From assembly GCA_036498625.1 (NCBI GenBank), contig DASYFD010000034.1, positions 1 through 64,000 on the forward strand: 64,000 nucleotides of DNA, given 5' to 3'. The DNA is from VAZQ01 sp036498625. Lineage in GTDB: Bacteria; Pseudomonadota; Alphaproteobacteria; Rhizobiales; Xanthobacteraceae. Position numbers and translations under genes: made by a program. How positions within the stretch are numbered: the stretch's first letter is position 1; each line of letters opens with the position of its first letter. Shown piece by piece: positions 1 through 8,180 of this stretch. The notes under the pieces are model-generated. The model worked only from the letters and a program-made list of their open reading frames with translations, was not told the DNA's origin and ran no database searches.

Positions 1-2
1 AG

Positions 3-773
3 ATCCTCGAGCTGCATACGCTCGGGGTGCGGACCGTCTATGCGCAGGCCGACGTCACCAATTTCGCCAAGGTGATCACCGGCTGGACCATCCTGCCGAC
101 CGTCGACAATCCGGATCACGGCGGCGAGTTCGTGTTCAACAGGCGCATGCACGAGCCGGCGCCGCAGACCCTGATCGGGAACAGCTATCCGGACACCGGC
201 ATCGAGCAGGGCCGCAGCGTGCTGGCCGATCTGGCCCGCCATCCCGCCACCGCCCGGCATGTGGCCACCAAGCTGGTGCGCCACTTCATCGCCGACGATC
301 CGCCGCCGGCGCTGGTGGATCGCCTGACCGAGCGTTTCCTCGACACCGACGGCGACCTCAAGGAGGTCGCCAAGGCGCTGGTCGGCGCGCCCGAATCCTG
401 GGCACCGGAGCAGGCCAAGGTCAAGCGGCCGGGCGAATGGATCGCGGCGATGCGGCGGGCGACCGGCACCCAAGGGCAGATCGAGCGCATGACGAACGTG
501 CAGGGCTTGCTCGGGGAGCCGCTGTGGCGGCCGCCTGCCCCCAAGGGCTTCCCGGACGACAACGCCGCCTGGCTCGACGGCCTGGCGCTGCGGCTGCAGA
601 ACGCCAACGCGTTCGCGCAGAATGTCGCCGACAACCTCGACCCGCAGGCGGTGCTCGATACCGGACTCGGCCCGCTGGCGTCGCAGGAGACCCGTCTCAC
701 GGTGGCGCGGGCCGAAAGCAAGCAGCAGGCGCTGGCGTTCGTGGTGATGGCACCCGAATTCCTGCGCAGATGA
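3..773 (+). CDS. DUF1800 family protein, C-terminal part
   Basis: The gene enters from outside the window, so the start is not visible; about 256 C-terminal residues are present. The opening ELHTLGV followed by YAQADVTNFAKVITGW is the typical DUF1800 core, and the rest (ATKLVRHFIAD, then FLDTDGDLKEVAKAL) fits the C-terminal half of that family. DUF1800 proteins are exported and are nearly always encoded beside a DUF1501 protein, as here; their biochemical role is not established. The stop TGA overlaps a possible ATG of the next gene by one base, so the two are translationally coupled or nearly so. Family assignment is secure, function is not. Confidence 0.88.
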   Translation: MLELHTLGVRTVYAQADVTNFAKVITGWTILPTVDNPDHGGEFVFNRRMHEPAPQTLIGNSYPDTGIEQGRSVLADLARHPATARHVATKLVRHFIADDPPPALVDRLTERFLDTDGDLKEVAKALVGAPESWAPEQAKVKRPGEWIAAMRRATGTQGQIERMTNVQGLLGEPLWRPPAPKGFPDDNAAWLDGLALRLQNANAFAQNVADNLDPQAVLDTGLGPLASQETRLTVARAESKQQALAFVVMAPEFLRR

Positions 774-784
774 TGGAGAAGACC

Positions 785-2053
785 ATGTCGGCCACGTTGC
801 AACCTTTCGCGCATCATGCCGCGACCCGCCGCGAGCTGCTGCTCGGCACCGGCGTGCTGTTCGCCTGGGCCCATGTACCGCGGATCGCGCGGGCGGAAGG
901 CCGCGACCCGCGTCTGTTGACCATCGTGCTGCGGGGCGCGCTCGACGGGCTCGCCGCGGTGGCGCCGGTCGGCGATCCCGATTGGATCAAGCTGCGCGGC
1001 GACAATGCGCTGCGGCTCGACGGCAAGACCCCGGCGCTGCCGCTCGACGGATTCTTCGCGCTCAATCCCGCCATGCCGAACGTCCATCGCCTCTATCAGG
1101 CCGGCGAAGCCACCATCGTGCATGCGGTGGCGACGCCCTATCGGGAGCGCTCGCATTTCGACGGGCAGGACGTGCTGGAAAGCGGGCTGTCCAAGCCCGG
1201 CGCCGTCGATACCGGCTGGCTCAATCGCGCGCTCGCCGGGCTCGCGCCGGGCGACCCGGCCAATCCGCGCGGCCGACGCGCCTTCGCGGTCGGGCCGGTG
1301 ACCCCACTGGTGGTGCGCGGGCCCACGCCGGTGCTGTCATGGACGCCGCCGCGCCTGCAGCCGGTGAGCGAGGAGACCACCATGCGTCTGCTCGAGCTCT
1401 ATCGCCACACCGATCCCACCTTCGCGCGCGCGCTCGAGGATCGGCTGGGGCTCACCGCCATCGCGCGGGCGGGCGGCATCAGCGAGGCTCCCGACCCCAA
1501 GCTGCCGGCGGTGCCCGGCGGCAATATCGAGCAGGTGCGCGCCTATTTCGCCGAGGCGGCCGGGGCGGCGGCAAAATTCCTCGCCAGCCCGGACGGCCCG
1601 CGCATCGGGGCGCTCGCGCTCGATGGCTGGGACACCCATGTCAACGAAGGCGCCGTCAGCGGCCGCCTGGCCTCGCTGCTGGGCGCGCTCGATGGCGCCA
1701 TCGCGGCCATCAAGACCAACATGGGAGAGGCCTGGGGCGAGACCGTGGTGGCGCTGGTCACCGAGTTGGGCCGCACCGCCCGTGTCAACGGCAACGAGGG
1801 CACCGATCACGGCACCGGCACGGTCGCGCTCCTGGCGGGCGGGGCCCTCAAGGGCGGTCGCGTGATCGCGGATTGGCCCGGCCTCAGGGAGGCGGATCTG
1901 TTCGAGAAGCGCGACCTCAAGGCCACCACCGACCTGCGCACGGTGCTCAAGGGCCTGCTCAGGGACCACCTGCGGGTCGATGACGGCGCGCTCGCCGCCG
2001 AGGTGTTCCCCGGCAGCGAAGCGGCGGCCCCGATGGCAGGGCTCTTGGCCTGA
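785..2053 (+). CDS. DUF1501 family secreted protein
   Basis: A 422-residue protein of the DUF1501 group, distantly related to the alkaline phosphatase/sulfatase fold. The N-terminus carries TRRELLLGTG followed by a hydrophobic stretch, a Tat-like export signal. The C-terminal part shows ELGRTARVNGNEGTDHGTGT, matching the family block normally written E-G-R-T-P...DH. I chose the ATG at 785 because GGAGAAG lies just upstream; an in-frame ATG at 773 overlapping the previous stop is the alternative. The DUF1800-DUF1501 pair is widespread in bacteria and presumed to act in the envelope, but no reaction is known. The gene ends before a palindrome-rich spacer facing a convergent operon. Confidence 0.88.
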   Translation: MSATLQPFAHHAATRRELLLGTGVLFAWAHVPRIARAEGRDPRLLTIVLRGALDGLAAVAPVGDPDWIKLRGDNALRLDGKTPALPLDGFFALNPAMPNVHRLYQAGEATIVHAVATPYRERSHFDGQDVLESGLSKPGAVDTGWLNRALAGLAPGDPANPRGRRAFAVGPVTPLVVRGPTPVLSWTPPRLQPVSEETTMRLLELYRHTDPTFARALEDRLGLTAIARAGGISEAPDPKLPAVPGGNIEQVRAYFAEAAGAAAKFLASPDGPRIGALALDGWDTHVNEGAVSGRLASLLGALDGAIAAIKTNMGEAWGETVVALVTELGRTARVNGNEGTDHGTGTVALLAGGALKGGRVIADWPGLREADLFEKRDLKATTDLRTVLKGLLRDHLRVDDGALAAEVFPGSEAAAPMAGLLA

Positions 2054-2097
2054 GCATGATCGACAGAGTTGGAATCGGACCCATACGCCGGGTCCTC

Positions 2098-2213
2098 TCG
2101 TAAGGGCGACCCATAGCCCGTCGAAGACGGGCGTGAACGCCCTGGTGGTGGTCGCCCGTCGGGCCGCGAACGCGGAGAAGCGGGCGGGCACAAGGCCCGC
2201 CCCTACGAACGGA
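2098..2213. repeat. Palindrome-rich spacer with copy of dispersed repeat
   Basis: The spacer lies between convergent genes. Positions 2111-2143 match the core of a repeat family seen again near 16.1, 20.5 and 46.9 kb (CATAGCCCG, GACGGGCGT, AACGCCC blocks). A separate perfect hairpin, GGGCGGGC at 2182-2189 against GCCCGCCC at 2195-2202 with a 5-base loop, follows. The hairpins could end transcription from both sides, although no T-run is present. Confidence 0.6.
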
Positions 2214-2244
2214 ACCGATCCACTAGGACCGAGCGAGAGGTCGC

Positions 2245-3771
2245 CTATTCCCCGGCGACCAGATCGCCGTTGCGCTGAAGCACGATCACGACCCCGGATT
2301 TGTTGAGGGGCGTGGCACCGAGCTTGAGCAGAAGCTCGGCCGTGTCTCCGCGGTATCGGCGCGGAATCTGCAGGCGGCGAGCCCCGGCATCCTTGGTGAG
2401 AACCGAAAGCGAGATGCTCAACGGCGTCTGCCCCAGCTGGTCCATGGTGTCGAGCTTGGCACCCTTGCTGGCCAGCAAGGCAACGACATCGTTCAAGCCC
2501 TGATAGGAGGCCGCATGCAGCGCGGTCCACCCGAACTGTCCGGCGGCATTGACATCGGCGCCATGGTCCAGGAGATACCTTGCGGTCTGGACCGCGGTTG
2601 CCCGTTCCTCGAGCGATCTTGCCCTTTGCACGTCGGTGCCGGCCCCGGACGCCAGGATCAGCGGCGTCGTGCCCTGCTCGGTCGCAATGAGCGGATCCGC
2701 CCCGCCATCCACCAGCACCTTGACGGCTTCGATGTTGTTGACCTCGGCCGCAAGTGCAAGCGGGGTAGCGCCTTCCAGCTCGACCTCGGTAATGGTGATG
2801 GCGGTGCGCTTGGTCCTGGCTCCGACGCCGCCGGCTTGTGCCTTCCTTTCGGCGGCGACCTTGTCCTTGTCCAGCTGGAGACGAGCATTGGGGTTTGCAC
2901 CATGCGCCAGCAGCGTCTTCACCAGGGTCACCGCGACCGCTTTGGTCGCCGGATCAAGCCCGTAATCGGAATCCCGCACGGCGTGATGCAAGGAGGTGAA
3001 GCCGTTCGCATCGACGGCATTGGGATCGGCTCCGTTGTCGAGCAGCAGCTTCGCGACATCGGGGTTGCCGATCGAGCTGGCGATGATCAAGGGCGTTGCG
3101 CCCGACTTCGGCATGACGTCATTCGGATTGGCTTTGGCCTTGAGCAGGATGCGGGCGGACTCCACATCGCCCTGCTGGGCGGCAAACATCAGCGCGGTGA
3201 AACCCGATTTCGAACGGGCATTGACGTCCGCGCCATGCCCCAGCAGCTCCTTGGCTACTGCGGACTGGCGTTCCGACATCGCCCACATCAAGGCGGTCTG
3301 TCCGCCTTTTCCTTCCTGCGCGTTGGGATCGGCCTTGGCGGCCAGCAACGCCCGCACGGCCGCGAGGTTGCCCTGGCGCGCCGCCCGCATCAGTGGCGTT
3401 TCGCCCGACAAGAGGTGCGCGTTGGGATCGGCGCCCGCTGTCAAAAGCTTCACGGTGATGGTCGCATCCGGGTTGGCCGCCGCCGCATACAGCGCCGTTG
3501 CGCCGTAGGGGTTGGCGGCCTTGGGGTCGGCGCCTGCGCCCAACAGAAGGTCGACCATCTGCGCGTCATTGCGCTCGGCCGCCGCGATGAGCGCCTCGGC
3601 GCCCGCAACATCATTCTTCGCGGGGCCGTTCAACAGCGCGCGCACGGCCTCGCGGTCCCCTTGCTTGGCGGCATCCGCCAGCAACACATTCTTGGTCTCG
3701 GCGGCAAACGCGGTGCCCGCAAAGAGCGGCAAGCCCAGCGCACTCGCCAGAATCGTTGCCCTAATGCTCAT
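2245..3771 (-). CDS. Secreted ankyrin-repeat protein
   Basis: A 508-residue protein starting MSIRATILASALGLPLFAG with a clear Sec signal peptide ending near TAFA. It is followed by about ten ankyrin repeats spanning almost the whole chain, recognisable by repeated units such as GETPLMRAARQGNLAAV and GADPNA. The start is set by AGGAGAG upstream of the ATG. Ankyrin repeats are protein-binding scaffolds, so a periplasmic or surface adaptor is likely. It is the third gene of a - strand run after the DUF1592-type and DUF1552 genes. The same trio is often found together in other bacteria, suggesting the ankyrin protein works with those two. Confidence 0.88.
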   Translation of the reverse strand: MSIRATILASALGLPLFAGTAFAAETKNVLLADAAKQGDREAVRALLNGPAKNDVAGAEALIAAAERNDAQMVDLLLGAGADPKAANPYGATALYAAAANPDATITVKLLTAGADPNAHLLSGETPLMRAARQGNLAAVRALLAAKADPNAQEGKGGQTALMWAMSERQSAVAKELLGHGADVNARSKSGFTALMFAAQQGDVESARILLKAKANPNDVMPKSGATPLIIASSIGNPDVAKLLLDNGADPNAVDANGFTSLHHAVRDSDYGLDPATKAVAVTLVKTLLAHGANPNARLQLDKDKVAAERKAQAGGVGARTKRTAITITEVELEGATPLALAAEVNNIEAVKVLVDGGADPLIATEQGTTPLILASGAGTDVQRARSLEERATAVQTARYLLDHGADVNAAGQFGWTALHAASYQGLNDVVALLASKGAKLDTMDQLGQTPLSISLSVLTKDAGARRLQIPRRYRGDTAELLLKLGATPLNKSGVVIVLQRNGDLVAGE

Positions 3772-3918
3772 CGTTGCTCTCCTGTTTGGAGCGGTTTTCC
3801 TGGGTGTCGAACGGCCGGGCCGATCCCGGTCGCTTCCGGTCCTGAAACGTCGTCCCACTGCATCGGCGTCGCCGGGTCAATCCGGCGACGCCAATGACGG
3901 GAGGGACACGCCCTGGAT

Positions 3919-5310
3919 CTAGAGCGCCTTACGCGGTTGATTCGCATCCGCCGCCCGCGCGGCGGATGCCGTCAAATCGAGCCTGCCGGTGCTGTCGCCG
4001 AGCTTCGCCAGGCGGGGAACGTTTGCCTTGTCGAGCATGGTGAGCAGCAGATTGGTCATCGGCGTGCGGTTGGGATAGCGGATATGCTGTCCGCCCTTGA
4101 TCCCGGTAGCGCTGCCGGCAACAAGCAAGAGTGGCAGGCTGGTATAGAGGTGGAGATTGCCGTCGCTCAGCGCTCCGCCATAGAGCATCATCGAGTGATC
4201 GAGCAGCGATCCGTCGCCGTCCGGCGTCGCGCGCAGCTTGTCGAGATAATACGCCAGCATCTTGGTGTGGAAGGCATTGATCTGGGCGGTCTTGGCGATC
4301 TTCTCGGCATCGCCGTGGTGATGCGTTACGGAATGATGGGAATCGCCGAAGCCGAGCTCCGGATAGGCGCGTCCGCTCATCTCGTGCCCGATCTGGAATG
4401 TGCAAACCCGCGTCATGTCGGTCTGCCAAGCCAGAACCAGGAGATCAGCCATCAGCTTGTAGTAGTCCGAAAAGACTCCGGGGATGCCCACGGGGGCCGA
4501 TACCTGCGGCAGATCGCGGTCGCCCTGCTGCTCCGCCAGCTGGATGCGGCGCTCGACGTCCCGCACGGCATCCAAATACTGGTCGATCTTCCCGCGATCG
4601 GGTCCGCCGAGCTTTCCACGCAGCTGCTTGACCTTCTCGGTGACGGCATCGAGGATACTGCGATCGTCCTCCCGCAGCGCCGAGCGCACCTGCGGATCGG
4701 TCGAGCCCGAGTCGCCGAACAGGCGCTCGAAGATGACGCGGGGGCGGTTCTCCATCGGCAACGGCGTGGTCTCGTTGCGCCACGAGATCGTGTTGTAATA
4801 GGCGCAGCCATAGGCGGACTCGCAGGCGCCCACCACCTCGGGCGTCTCCAGGCCGATCTCGAGCGAGGCGAGCTGGGTGTACTTGCCGAATTCCTTGGCC
4901 GCGATCTGGTCGGCGGAGGTGCCGGCATGCAAATCCGCGCCCGAGGTCATTTTCGCGTGCGTCCCCGTCAGCCAGGCGGTGCAAGCGCGCGGATGATCGC
5001 CGCCCACCTCGAACGCGAGGCCAGCGCTTTGTTGTTGATCGAGCCCGCTCAGCACCAGCATGCGGTCGCGGAAGGACGCGAGCGGTTGCAAGGTCTGGGT
5101 CAGCTCGAAGTCGGCGCCCACCGTCTTGGGCGTCCACTCGCCGTTCAGGTTCATGATCCCATTGGGAACCTCGATGAACGACATGCGGGTCGGCCGCTTC
5201 GCTTCGAGGGCGAAGGCCGGGGTCATGGCGCCCAGCATGGGGAGCGCAAGGGCCGCGCCCGTCCCGCGCAAGAAGGCTCGGCGGGGAATGGACTTCCTAG
5301 TTATAACCAT
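3919..5310 (-). CDS. DUF1552 family Tat-exported protein
   Basis: A 463-residue protein with a Tat signal (IPRRAFLRGTG then a hydrophobic core ending at AFA). The body contains DUF1552 landmarks: FIEVPNGIMNLNGEWTP, LVLSGLDQQ, HPRACTAWLTG and the late MMLYGGALSDGN block. The family has no proven activity. A GAGGAGG ribosome site precedes the ATG, which lies 14 bases inside the end of the upstream DUF1592-type gene, so the two are probably translationally coupled. Family assignment is strong; a role beside a cytochrome-like partner in the envelope is inference. Confidence 0.9.
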   Translation of the reverse strand: MVITRKSIPRRAFLRGTGAALALPMLGAMTPAFALEAKRPTRMSFIEVPNGIMNLNGEWTPKTVGADFELTQTLQPLASFRDRMLVLSGLDQQQSAGLAFEVGGDHPRACTAWLTGTHAKMTSGADLHAGTSADQIAAKEFGKYTQLASLEIGLETPEVVGACESAYGCAYYNTISWRNETTPLPMENRPRVIFERLFGDSGSTDPQVRSALREDDRSILDAVTEKVKQLRGKLGGPDRGKIDQYLDAVRDVERRIQLAEQQGDRDLPQVSAPVGIPGVFSDYYKLMADLLVLAWQTDMTRVCTFQIGHEMSGRAYPELGFGDSHHSVTHHHGDAEKIAKTAQINAFHTKMLAYYLDKLRATPDGDGSLLDHSMMLYGGALSDGNLHLYTSLPLLLVAGSATGIKGGQHIRYPNRTPMTNLLLTMLDKANVPRLAKLGDSTGRLDLTASAARAADANQPRKAL

Positions 5311-7714
5311 CGCTTACCCTCCTCATTTGAAACGGGTTGCTGTTGACGATACCGAGAATGATGGATGACCACCTTTGGTCGTCCTTCGAAGCGTCGCGCG
5401 CGATCTTGCGAATGACCGGCGCGTCGTACTCTTCAACGCCGCGCCCCAGCGCATAGGTCAGGAGCCGCTCCGTAAAGGTCTCTATGAACTGGCCCCGTCG
5501 GCGCAGCAGGATGTCGCGCAAGCCCGATGGCCCGTTGAACCCCGTGCCGTCGGGCAGAACCCCGGAGGAATCGATCGCTCCGGTTCCTTCTTCACCGGCG
5601 GTGTCGCGCCATCGGCCGATGCCGTCGAAGTTCTCGAGCGCAAAGCCGATCGGGTCCATGAGCCGGTGGCAAGCGGCGCATTGCGGACTGGCCCGGTGCT
5701 GCTCCATGCGTTCACGCATGGTCAGGACCTTGGCGCTGGCGTCGTCTTTCAGCGCCGGAACATTGGGCGGTGGTGGCGGCGGCGGCGTGCCCAGAAGCTG
5801 CTCCAGCACCCACTTGCCGCGGACCGTCGGCGCCGTCCGGTCCGGGTAGGAGGTGACCGTCATGATGCTGGCCTGCCCGAGCAGGCCCTGCCGGTTCGGG
5901 TCGGTGATCGCTACGCGCCGAAACTCGTTGCCGTAGATGCCCTTCATCCCATAGTGCTCGGCCAAGCGCTGATTGACGAAGGTGTAGTCCGTCTTCAGGA
6001 GATCGGCGACGCTGCGGTCCTCACGCAATGTGCTTTCGACCAGCAGCTCCGTCTCCTGCTCGAGCGCCTGGCGCAAATTATCGTCGAAGTTCGGGAAGGC
6101 GCCCGAATCCGGCACGATCCTCGGGATATTGCGCAGGAACAGCCATTGGCCGACGAAGTTCTTGACCAGGGCCTGCGAGCGGGGATCGGCCAGCATGCGG
6201 CGGACCTGGGCCTCCAGGACCGCCTTGTCGCCGAGCTGCCCGCGCTCGGCCGCGGCGAGCAGCGCGTCGTCGGGCAGGCTGCTCCACAGGAAGAAGGAGA
6301 GGCGCGAGGCCAGCTCGATGTCGCTGATCCGGTGAACGCTCCCGCGCGCGGCGTCCGGCGGATCAACCTCGGTGCGGAAAATAAAATCGGGCGATACCAG
6401 GATCGTCTGCAACGCCAATCTTATTCCCGCCTCGAACCCGCCGCGCTGAGCGCCGCGGCGATAGAGAGCCGTGAGCGGCGGGAGGTCATCGGCAGCCAGC
6501 GGCCGCCGAAACGCGCGGTGCGCCAGGTTGGCGATGATCTTCTCCGCGCAGGCCTGCTCCTCGGCCGGCGCCCCGGGATGGCAGACGAATATCCGGTCGC
6601 GGGCCTCGGTTGCGCCGGGCCCCTGCACATCGTACGGGCCGACCACCGAGATGGCGCCCACGCCTTCGAAGTAGTCCTTGTCGTTCCCGTTCCCGCCGCG
6701 GCCTCGCTGCGGAAGAATGTCCTCGGACACCACCGTGTCTTTCAGGAACGTCGCAACAAGGGTATGCGGACCCGCCTTGACGGGGAGACGGACCTTCATG
6801 TGCGAATCGGGGTCGTGCCCGGTACCGAAGACGGCCTGCCCCTGCCCCTTTTGGGCCGGAATGGCGAACAATCCGAGCCTTTGACCGTCGAGCGTGAGAT
6901 CGAGCGTGCGGTCCTGCCCCATCCCCAGGAACTCGTCGGCCTTGCCTCTGGCGAGGCTCACCGAAACATCATATTGGCCGTCGACCGGGAAATAATGGCG
7001 AACGAACGTGCCGCCGCGCGAGCCGAGCGGCATGTTCTCGCTCATGCGGTCGACCTGGTTGAGCCCGTGCGAAACCGAATAGGTCTGATAGGCAACCGGC
7101 AGCGTGGTATCGCCGATGGCGAGCCGGCTGATCCTGCCGGCCGCGGAGAGATACCGCTCCATCAGCAAGGGCGATACCTGCAGCACGTCGCCGATATTGT
7201 CGAAGCCGTAGCCGGTGTCGTCGGCCGGCAACATCTCCGCGACGTCGACCTCGATCGCCAGCAGATCGCGGACCGCGTTCGCATATTCCGTCCGGTTGAG
7301 GCGATGGAGCGTGGGATGTCCCGGATTGGGCTTGAGCTGCGCGGCGCGATCGCGCTCGCTCTCGATAAAATTGACCAGGCTGCGGTAGGTGGCCTCGTCC
7401 GGCCGCGGCATCCCGGCGGGCGGCATCTCGCGATTGCGCAGCTTGCGCAACAGCTTCTCCCACACCGCGCCGTTTTTCTCGAGATGGTCGAGATCCAAAG
7501 CCTGCAGGTTCAATCCCGCCGGGGCCCTGGGACCGATATGGCACTCGACGCAATACAGCTTCCAGGTTTGCCAAGCCGTATATTGGCCCAAGGCCGTACT
7601 GGCAGGGGTTGCGGCCGCAGGGACAGAGTTTTCAGCGGAAACTGTTGCTGCGCGCCAGACAACGGCGCCGGCCAGAACCATGCCCATCAAGGCCAGTGCT
7701 CGGGCTCGAATCAT
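5297..7714 (-). CDS. Cytochrome-like DUF1587/DUF1592/DUF1588/DUF1585 protein
   Basis: An 805-residue exported protein with an N-terminal signal anchor. A CxxCH haem-binding motif sits at residues 55-59 (CVECH) and a second one near the C-terminus (CAACH). Between them the domain order is DUF1587 (HRLNRTEYANAVRDLL), a carbohydrate-binding-like segment, DUF1595/DUF1592 (ELASRLSFFLWSSLPDD), DUF1588 (GLLGQASIMTVTSYPDRTAP) and DUF1585. This architecture is typical of planctomycete, acidobacterial and some proteobacterial proteins of unknown function. GGGAGG precedes the start. It leads the operon with DUF1552 and ankyrin genes. Covalent c-type haem and a redox role are likely; the substrate is unknown. 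Confidence 0.9.
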   Translation of the reverse strand: MIRARALALMGMVLAGAVVWRAATVSAENSVPAAATPASTALGQYTAWQTWKLYCVECHIGPRAPAGLNLQALDLDHLEKNGAVWEKLLRKLRNREMPPAGMPRPDEATYRSLVNFIESERDRAAQLKPNPGHPTLHRLNRTEYANAVRDLLAIEVDVAEMLPADDTGYGFDNIGDVLQVSPLLMERYLSAAGRISRLAIGDTTLPVAYQTYSVSHGLNQVDRMSENMPLGSRGGTFVRHYFPVDGQYDVSVSLARGKADEFLGMGQDRTLDLTLDGQRLGLFAIPAQKGQGQAVFGTGHDPDSHMKVRLPVKAGPHTLVATFLKDTVVSEDILPQRGRGGNGNDKDYFEGVGAISVVGPYDVQGPGATEARDRIFVCHPGAPAEEQACAEKIIANLAHRAFRRPLAADDLPPLTALYRRGAQRGGFEAGIRLALQTILVSPDFIFRTEVDPPDAARGSVHRISDIELASRLSFFLWSSLPDDALLAAAERGQLGDKAVLEAQVRRMLADPRSQALVKNFVGQWLFLRNIPRIVPDSGAFPNFDDNLRQALEQETELLVESTLREDRSVADLLKTDYTFVNQRLAEHYGMKGIYGNEFRRVAITDPNRQGLLGQASIMTVTSYPDRTAPTVRGKWVLEQLLGTPPPPPPPNVPALKDDASAKVLTMRERMEQHRASPQCAACHRLMDPIGFALENFDGIGRWRDTAGEEGTGAIDSSGVLPDGTGFNGPSGLRDILLRRRGQFIETFTERLLTYALGRGVEEYDAPVIRKIARDASKDDQRWSSIILGIVNSNPFQMRRVSDGYN

Positions 7715-7859
7715 TCGCCCCTCCCACGCCTAAGACAAGTTGCATGACGAACTCAACGCTTACTCCGATGCATGGTTGCGGGCAAGCTGATAACGTGAAT
7801 GTTTGCATTTAGTGCGCTGCGAAAAGTTGGACGCGATCTAAAAGAGTCCCGCTTATTAT

Positions 7860-7928
7860 TTTTTCTTTGGTCCTATTACTAAAACTAACGACCAAAAGTC
7901 CAAGCCATTGATTTTTCTTTGGTCCTAT
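7860..7928. repeat. 17-bp direct repeat, two copies
   Basis: TTTTTCTTTGGTCCTAT occurs at 7860-7876 and again at 7912-7928, 52 bases apart start to start. The intervening sequence is AT-rich and includes GACC/GGTC-type half sites. It may be a pair of regulator sites or a local duplication scar. Confidence 0.7.
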
Positions 7929-7967
7929 CATCGGGACACGCATCACCAACGGAAGGTACCTACAGGC

Positions 7968-8108
7968 ATGGTCCAAAACAAAAAGAACCACCCCTTGAGC
8001 GCGGATGCTCTTGATGCCTGCGAAGAAAGGAATCACCTTCCGGCAAGCCTGAAATATCTCAAGCAAAATCAGGGACAACGATCGGACTTGGTCAGCGATG
8101 TTGACTAA
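7968..8108 (+). CDS. Possible 46-aa hypothetical protein
   Basis: A short ORF from an ATG with GGAAGG about 12 bases upstream. The product is charged and begins MVQNKKNHPLSADALDAC; it has no membrane segment and no family I recognise. It lies in the AT-richer gap downstream of the direct repeats. It may be a genuine small gene or chance coding; nothing beyond the start context supports it. Confidence 0.25.
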   Translation: MVQNKKNHPLSADALDACEERNHLPASLKYLKQNQGQRSDLVSDVD

Positions 8109-8180
8109 AATCGCGCGCAAGACGGTTCTGGGCCCGCAGGATGCGGATCGCAGTACCGGGATGCCTTGCCGACTCGAACG

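Larger units (their letters stand above)
7715..8180. other. AT-richer intergenic gap, no clear gene
   Basis: The 466-base spacer has visibly lower G+C than its surroundings. It contains a 17-base direct repeat and one short weak ORF, both listed separately. It lies upstream of the DUF1592-type operon and downstream of nosR. I see no RNA gene in it. Confidence 0.6.

Noticed and set aside
185..1156. Long open frame opposite the DUF1800/DUF1501 genes
   Set aside because: The two + frames carry family motifs; the opposing frame is an Arg-rich shadow common in GC-rich DNA.
1337..2530. 397-codon open frame on - across the DUF1501 end
   Set aside because: It crosses a repeat spacer and overlaps two real genes, with no family motif or ribosome site.
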